Below are positions 47,882 through 51,277 of a DNA stretch of 51,277 nt, piece by piece. The notes beneath the pieces are model-generated. The model worked only from the letters and a program-made list of their open reading frames with translations, was not told where the DNA came from and searched no databases. The stretch is taken from contig JBAYJT010000005.1 of the NCBI GenBank assembly GCA_041664965.1, forward strand, positions 1 through 51,277, in the 5' to 3' direction. This stretch comes from JBAYJT01 sp041664965. GTDB lineage: Bacteria > Pseudomonadota > Gammaproteobacteria > UBA9339. A program made the translations under genes and the position numbers. The first letter of the stretch is position 1; the number at the start of each line of letters is the position of its first letter.

Positions 47882-49867
47882 ATGATTTTTCAATATTCGA
47901 AAGAAACAGGGCTTACCAAAGAAAAAGCTCTTACTCTGGAGTGGCTAGAAACTAATGGCATAGGCGGATACGCTTCTAGCACCATTTTAAATTGCCATAC
48001 TCGCAAATACCACGGACTTTTAGTAAGCACATTGCCTAATCTTTCTGATAAATACGTGCTTTTATCTAAACTAGAAGATACTTTTTGCTATGACTCCAAA
48101 ATATACGATCTCACGGCCCATCAATACCAAAACGCATTTCTCGACGGCAGCTTTGAAGAATACCAAACTTTCACTTATGAAAATCACCCAGTATTCACCT
48201 TCCAATTTGGAAAAGTCACTATCAAAAAAGAAATTTTGCTTTTAGCCAATAAAAATACGGTTTTGATCAAATACACATGCTCTGGAGCTGAAGAAGACAA
48301 CCCCATAGAAATTAAAATTCGGCCTCTTCTTGCCTTCCGCAATTTTCATACTCTAACTCGCGAAAACCAGGAACTAAAAGCAGAAACTCTTCCTTGTCGT
48401 AATGGTCAAAGATTTTCTCCTTATCACGACTTACCAAGTATTTACTTGCAGAGCAATAATATATTTAATTTCCAAAATGAACCACTTTGGTATCGCAATT
48501 TCTCTTATGAAAAAGAGAGGAAACGCGGCTATGCCTGCGGCGAAGACTTGTTCACTCCTGGCCTCTTCACTCTAAAGTTTGATCGCAAAGGTGAGATTAT
48601 CTTTGCTGCTTCATTAGAAGAGAATTCTGTAAACTTAACCAAAAATTGGAAACGAGAAATAAAACATCGCAACAAACTCGCCAAGAGATATTCTGGCGAT
48701 GATTTTAAACAGCAATTACATTTAGCTCTACGCTCTTTTTTACAAAAAGATCTGCATACGGAAAAACTTTCTATCATTGCTGGCTATCACTGGTTTGGTG
48801 CTTGGGGACGAGACTCTATGATTTCCCTGCCAGCTCTAACTTTACTTACTTCGAAAAGAAAAGATCACCTAAATTGTCTATCGATCCTCCGCCACTTTGC
48901 CAGCCAAGAAAAAGACGGATTAATTCCAAATTATTTAGGCCCAACTTCAGAACAAAATGCTTACAACACAGTCGACGCCAGCCTTTGGTTCGCTTGGGCC
49001 GTGCAACAATATTATCTTTATACTCGCGATCTAAAATCTATCGAGCGCTACCTTTTGCCCACTTTAAAAAATATTTTCAACTATTATCGAGGGGGAACTT
49101 CTTATGGAATTAAAATGGAGCAAAATGGTCTGCTTCGAGCTGGCGATGGCAAGTGCAATATAACCTGGATGGACGGTATGGTAGATGGCTATCCGGTAAT
49201 AAATCGCGATGGCTTGCAGGTAGAAGTTAACGCACTTTGGTATAACATGCTTTGCTTTTTACGCAATATATCGCAACAACTGAAAGACCCATGGTACAAA
49301 GAACTCGAAACAATTATTCAAGAAATCAAAATATCTTTCGTTGAAACCTTTTGGAATGAACAAATTGGCTTTCTGCGCGACTTTGTAACTCCAGAAGAAC
49401 CGGATAAATATGGCAGCAATTCATTGCGCCCGAATCAAATTTTCGCGGTTTCTTTGCCACACTCGCCTCTTCCACCGAAAATCATGAAAGAAGTGGTTAA
49501 AACTGTTTCTTCCTATCTTTTGACACCTTTTGGACTTCGCACCTTATCACGTAATTGTCAAGGTTATCATGGTCAATACCAAGGGGAACAAAAAGAACGC
49601 GACACAGCCTATCACAATGGCACGATCTGGCCTTGGTTGTTAGGACATTTTACAGAAGCTCTGTTGAAAGTTTCGCTGCATAAAAAAGAAGCTATCGAAA
49701 CTGTGAGGCCTAGTCTCGAAGCACTAAAAAAGCATTTAGGCGAGGCTGGTATTGGAACTATATCAGAAATTTTCTCTGGCGATGATCCTCATAAACCAGA
49801 TGGTTGCATAAGCCAAGCTTGGAGCGTTGCGGAAGTGTTACGGGCGATTTATTTGCTCGAAAATTAA
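47882..49867 (+). CDS. Glycogen debranching enzyme, amylo-alpha-1,6-glucosidase type
   Basis: A 661-residue GH133-type enzyme, not the GlgX type of E. coli. The N-terminal beta-sandwich has ETNGIGGYASSTILNCHTRKYHGLLV; the catalytic alpha/alpha-barrel has AGYHWFGAWGRDSMISLPAL (about 305-324), GLIPNYLGP, NTVDASLWFAWAVQQY, GKCNITWMDG and HNGTIWPWLLGHF. It should remove alpha-1,6 branches from glycogen. AAGGAGAAG precedes the ATG. It is divergent from pyrG and 187 bp upstream of a glycogen-synthase-like gene, forming a glycogen cluster interrupted by repeats. Confidence 0.92.
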   Translation: MIFQYSKETGLTKEKALTLEWLETNGIGGYASSTILNCHTRKYHGLLVSTLPNLSDKYVLLSKLEDTFCYDSKIYDLTAHQYQNAFLDGSFEEYQTFTYENHPVFTFQFGKVTIKKEILLLANKNTVLIKYTCSGAEEDNPIEIKIRPLLAFRNFHTLTRENQELKAETLPCRNGQRFSPYHDLPSIYLQSNNIFNFQNEPLWYRNFSYEKERKRGYACGEDLFTPGLFTLKFDRKGEIIFAASLEENSVNLTKNWKREIKHRNKLAKRYSGDDFKQQLHLALRSFLQKDLHTEKLSIIAGYHWFGAWGRDSMISLPALTLLTSKRKDHLNCLSILRHFASQEKDGLIPNYLGPTSEQNAYNTVDASLWFAWAVQQYYLYTRDLKSIERYLLPTLKNIFNYYRGGTSYGIKMEQNGLLRAGDGKCNITWMDGMVDGYPVINRDGLQVEVNALWYNMLCFLRNISQQLKDPWYKELETIIQEIKISFVETFWNEQIGFLRDFVTPEEPDKYGSNSLRPNQIFAVSLPHSPLPPKIMKEVVKTVSSYLLTPFGLRTLSRNCQGYHGQYQGEQKERDTAYHNGTIWPWLLGHFTEALLKVSLHKKEAIETVRPSLEALKKHLGEAGIGTISEIFSGDDPHKPDGCISQAWSVAEVLRAIYLLEN

Positions 49868-49892
49868 TTATAAATTGTGAATTATGAATTCT

Positions 49893-49943
49893 TAAAACAT
49901 GTCTACGTGTTTTTATTTAAAATCAAAAGGTTATATCTTGAAG
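49893..49943 (+). repeat. R45 core, copy 11
   Basis: TAAAACATGTCTACGTGTTT, TTATTTAAAATCAAAAGG and TTATATCTTGAAG, preceded by an ATTATGAATT repeat that touches the debranching-enzyme stop. Confidence 0.82.
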
Positions 49944-49980
49944 TCATATCTTCTCAAAAATCCAGGGTAACATACTGTTC

Positions 49981-50010
49981 GTCATCCCGCGACTTGATCG
50001 CGGGATCCAT
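49981..50010. repeat. GTCATCCCGCG palindromic repeat
   Basis: ATCCCGCGA (49984-49992) and TCGCGGGAT (49998-50006) form a perfect 9-bp stem with a 5-base loop. This is a well-known palindrome form in Rickettsiales, Legionella and others (GTCATCCCGCG). It lies in the leader of the glycosyltransferase gene and resembles the element at 24851. Confidence 0.7.
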
Positions 50011-50054
50011 AAGTAACTTAGTTTGACTTGAGCGTATTTAGGAAAAAGATAAGA

Positions 50055-51277
50055 ATGAAAGTTTTGATGTATGGTTGGGAATATCCGCCTTTTATAAGCG
50101 GGGGCTTAGGTGTTGCATGTCATGCCATAGTTCAGGATCTCACCAGCAAACATATCGAAGTAAATTTACTTCTACCTTGTAATTTTGACGTTTTGCCAGA
50201 AAATAAAAACGCCAGAGAAAAACTTATTGGCGTTGATATTTATGCTGAAGATCTTACTGAAATTAATATTCAACAAGATTGTTTGAAGACTTATCCCATC
50301 GACTCTTTACTACATCCATATTTAACGCCACATGAATATCTAGCTCTTTATTTAGAGCATAAAAACGGTAAAACTTACATCAGATCTAGATCAAAAAAAC
50401 CTTTCTCTACTCAGCATCATACATTAGACATGCACTCTCCTGACTTTACGCCTAACAAAATCACTGGTCGCTATGGGCCGAACTTATTCCAAGAAGTTTT
50501 GCGCTATGCCAAAATCGCTGGAGATATGGCTATAGAAATTCCTCATGATGTTATTCATGCGCATGATTGGATGACAATATTGGCCGGTATAAACGCCAAA
50601 CAAGTATCCTCCAAACCGCTTATTTTTCACATCCATGCTCTTGAAATCGACCGGAGTGGCATGGATAACATAAATCAACAAATTTTCGATATTGAAAAAT
50701 ATGGCATGCAAGAAGCAGATCGAGTTATCGCTGTCAGTAATTACACTAAACGCTTGATCATGCAGCACTACCACATTCCTGAAAAGAAAATAGCTGTAAT
50801 TCACAATGGCATCGACAAATCTTATGGTGAAAAACACAATGAATATGCGTTTAAACATCCAAAAACTGTGCTCTTTTTGGGACGTATTACACATCAAAAA
50901 GGTCCTTATTTTTTCATCGAAATAGCTAAGAAAATTCTCTCCGTCCGACAAGATATTCAGTTTGTTTTAGCCGGCACAGGTAATCTCTTAGTCGAAATGA
51001 TTGAAAAAGTTGCCTGCCTTCACATCGGTAAAAACGTCCACTTTACTGGATTTTTGGATCCTAAAACCGTAAAGAAGCTATTCCACTTTGCTGATGTCTA
51101 TGTCATGCCCAGCGTCTCAGAACCATTTGGAATTTCTTGTTTGGAAGCTCTGGCCAATGATGTTCCTGTGGTGATTTCCAAACAATCTGGAGCTGCAGAA
51201 GTTCTGCACGATACACTAAGCGCAGATTTTTGGGATGTAGACGAAATGGCTGGCAAAATTTTGGCTCTTTTAGATCA
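50055..51277 (+). CDS. Glycogen synthase-like glycosyltransferase, partial
   Basis: The frame is open to the right edge (407 residues seen). It opens MKVLMYGWEYPPFISGGLGVACHAI, the N-terminal GT-B domain of the glycogen/starch synthase type. DVIHAHDWMTILAGINA and IFHIHALEIDRSG follow, then VIAVSNYTKRLI, IHNGIDKSY, VLFLGRITHQKGP and the retaining E-x7-E motif EPFGISCLEALA. It should transfer glucose from a nucleotide sugar to glycogen. With the debranching enzyme upstream it resembles clusters in archaea and some bacteria in which GH57-type branching enzymes follow. The ATG 50055 has weak ribosome-site sequence (AAGAT). Confidence 0.9.
   Translation, partial: MKVLMYGWEYPPFISGGLGVACHAIVQDLTSKHIEVNLLLPCNFDVLPENKNAREKLIGVDIYAEDLTEINIQQDCLKTYPIDSLLHPYLTPHEYLALYLEHKNGKTYIRSRSKKPFSTQHHTLDMHSPDFTPNKITGRYGPNLFQEVLRYAKIAGDMAIEIPHDVIHAHDWMTILAGINAKQVSSKPLIFHIHALEIDRSGMDNINQQIFDIEKYGMQEADRVIAVSNYTKRLIMQHYHIPEKKIAVIHNGIDKSYGEKHNEYAFKHPKTVLFLGRITHQKGPYFFIEIAKKILSVRQDIQFVLAGTGNLLVEMIEKVACLHIGKNVHFTGFLDPKTVKKLFHFADVYVMPSVSEPFGISCLEALANDVPVVISKQSGAAEVLHDTLSADFWDVDEMAGKILALLD

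Noticed and set aside
49876..50054. An insertion sequence carrying the repeats before the glycosyltransferase gene
   Set aside because: The region is under 200 bp, with no transposase frame and no target duplication that I can see.
50484..50951. A 155-codon minus-strand frame near the right end
   Set aside because: It is antisense to the open glycosyltransferase frame, which carries all the expected motifs.

Overview
The window is AT-rich, gene-dense chromosome from a gammaproteobacterium. The evidence is the yafS-like/rnhA pair, the thrS-infC-rpmI-rplT-pheS block, orn, lpxC, ybeY, trmJ, rsmJ and tsaD. Housekeeping genes are mixed with proteins of host-associated style: ankyrin repeats, Ser/Thr/Pro-rich low complexity, two-helix membrane hairpins and an odd PP2C-like phosphatase. 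That mixture points to an intracellular lineage, probably Legionellales (Coxiella/Legionella relatives). This placement is inference; there is no rRNA or dot/icm gene here.

Layout. 1-5.2 kb: nagA 3' end, YafS-like methyltransferase, rnhA, a two-helix membrane protein, then ahpC (minus), an SPFH protein and a Gfo/Idh oxidoreductase. 5.2-10.7 kb: a minus-strand run of SDR, YhcH-like protein, a GC-richer alpha/beta hydrolase, the Mg2+ P-type ATPase, a small HTH regulator and a DUF2975 protein. 10.7-17.8 kb: two Gly-zipper membrane proteins, ygiQ and a 1264-residue ankyrin/low-complexity protein. 17.9-24.7 kb: orn, plsY, tsaD, two paralogous PfkB-type kinases, a PLD-type cardiolipin synthase and an ankyrin protein. 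24.9-33 kb: MTA phosphorylase/apt (purine salvage), an APC permease, an Nramp-like transporter, a toxin-antitoxin pair, iscS, Cdd1-like HhH protein, trmJ and rsmJ. 33-41 kb: PP2C-like protein, dciA, lpxC, ybeY, pheS (without pheT), rplT, rpmI, infC (probable AUU start), thrS (no TGS domain), tRNA-Val. 41-51.3 kb: Cache protein, hydroxyacyl-CoA dehydrogenase, outer-membrane protein, amino-acid permease, a helical protein with a Cys4 tail, tRNA-Pro, GNAT, pyrG, and a glycogen pair (GH133-type debranching enzyme plus glycogen-synthase-like glycosyltransferase running off the end).

The most striking feature is not a gene. A modular dispersed repeat, called R45 here, has a core of about 45 bp beginning ACATGTCTAC, an internal TGATTT/AAATCA stem and sometimes a 20-bp terminal palindrome. 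It occurs at least eleven times. It brackets single genes as inverted pairs (ygiQ, the second pfkB, the 44.9-kb gene). It is read in frame inside trmJ, where it adds about 30 residues, and it encodes the C-terminus and stop of orn. A remnant supplies the lpxC stop. AT-rich ATGAATTATGAA-type repeats and a second, two-hairpin repeat family accompany it. The closest known analogy is the Rickettsia palindromic elements that insert within genes.
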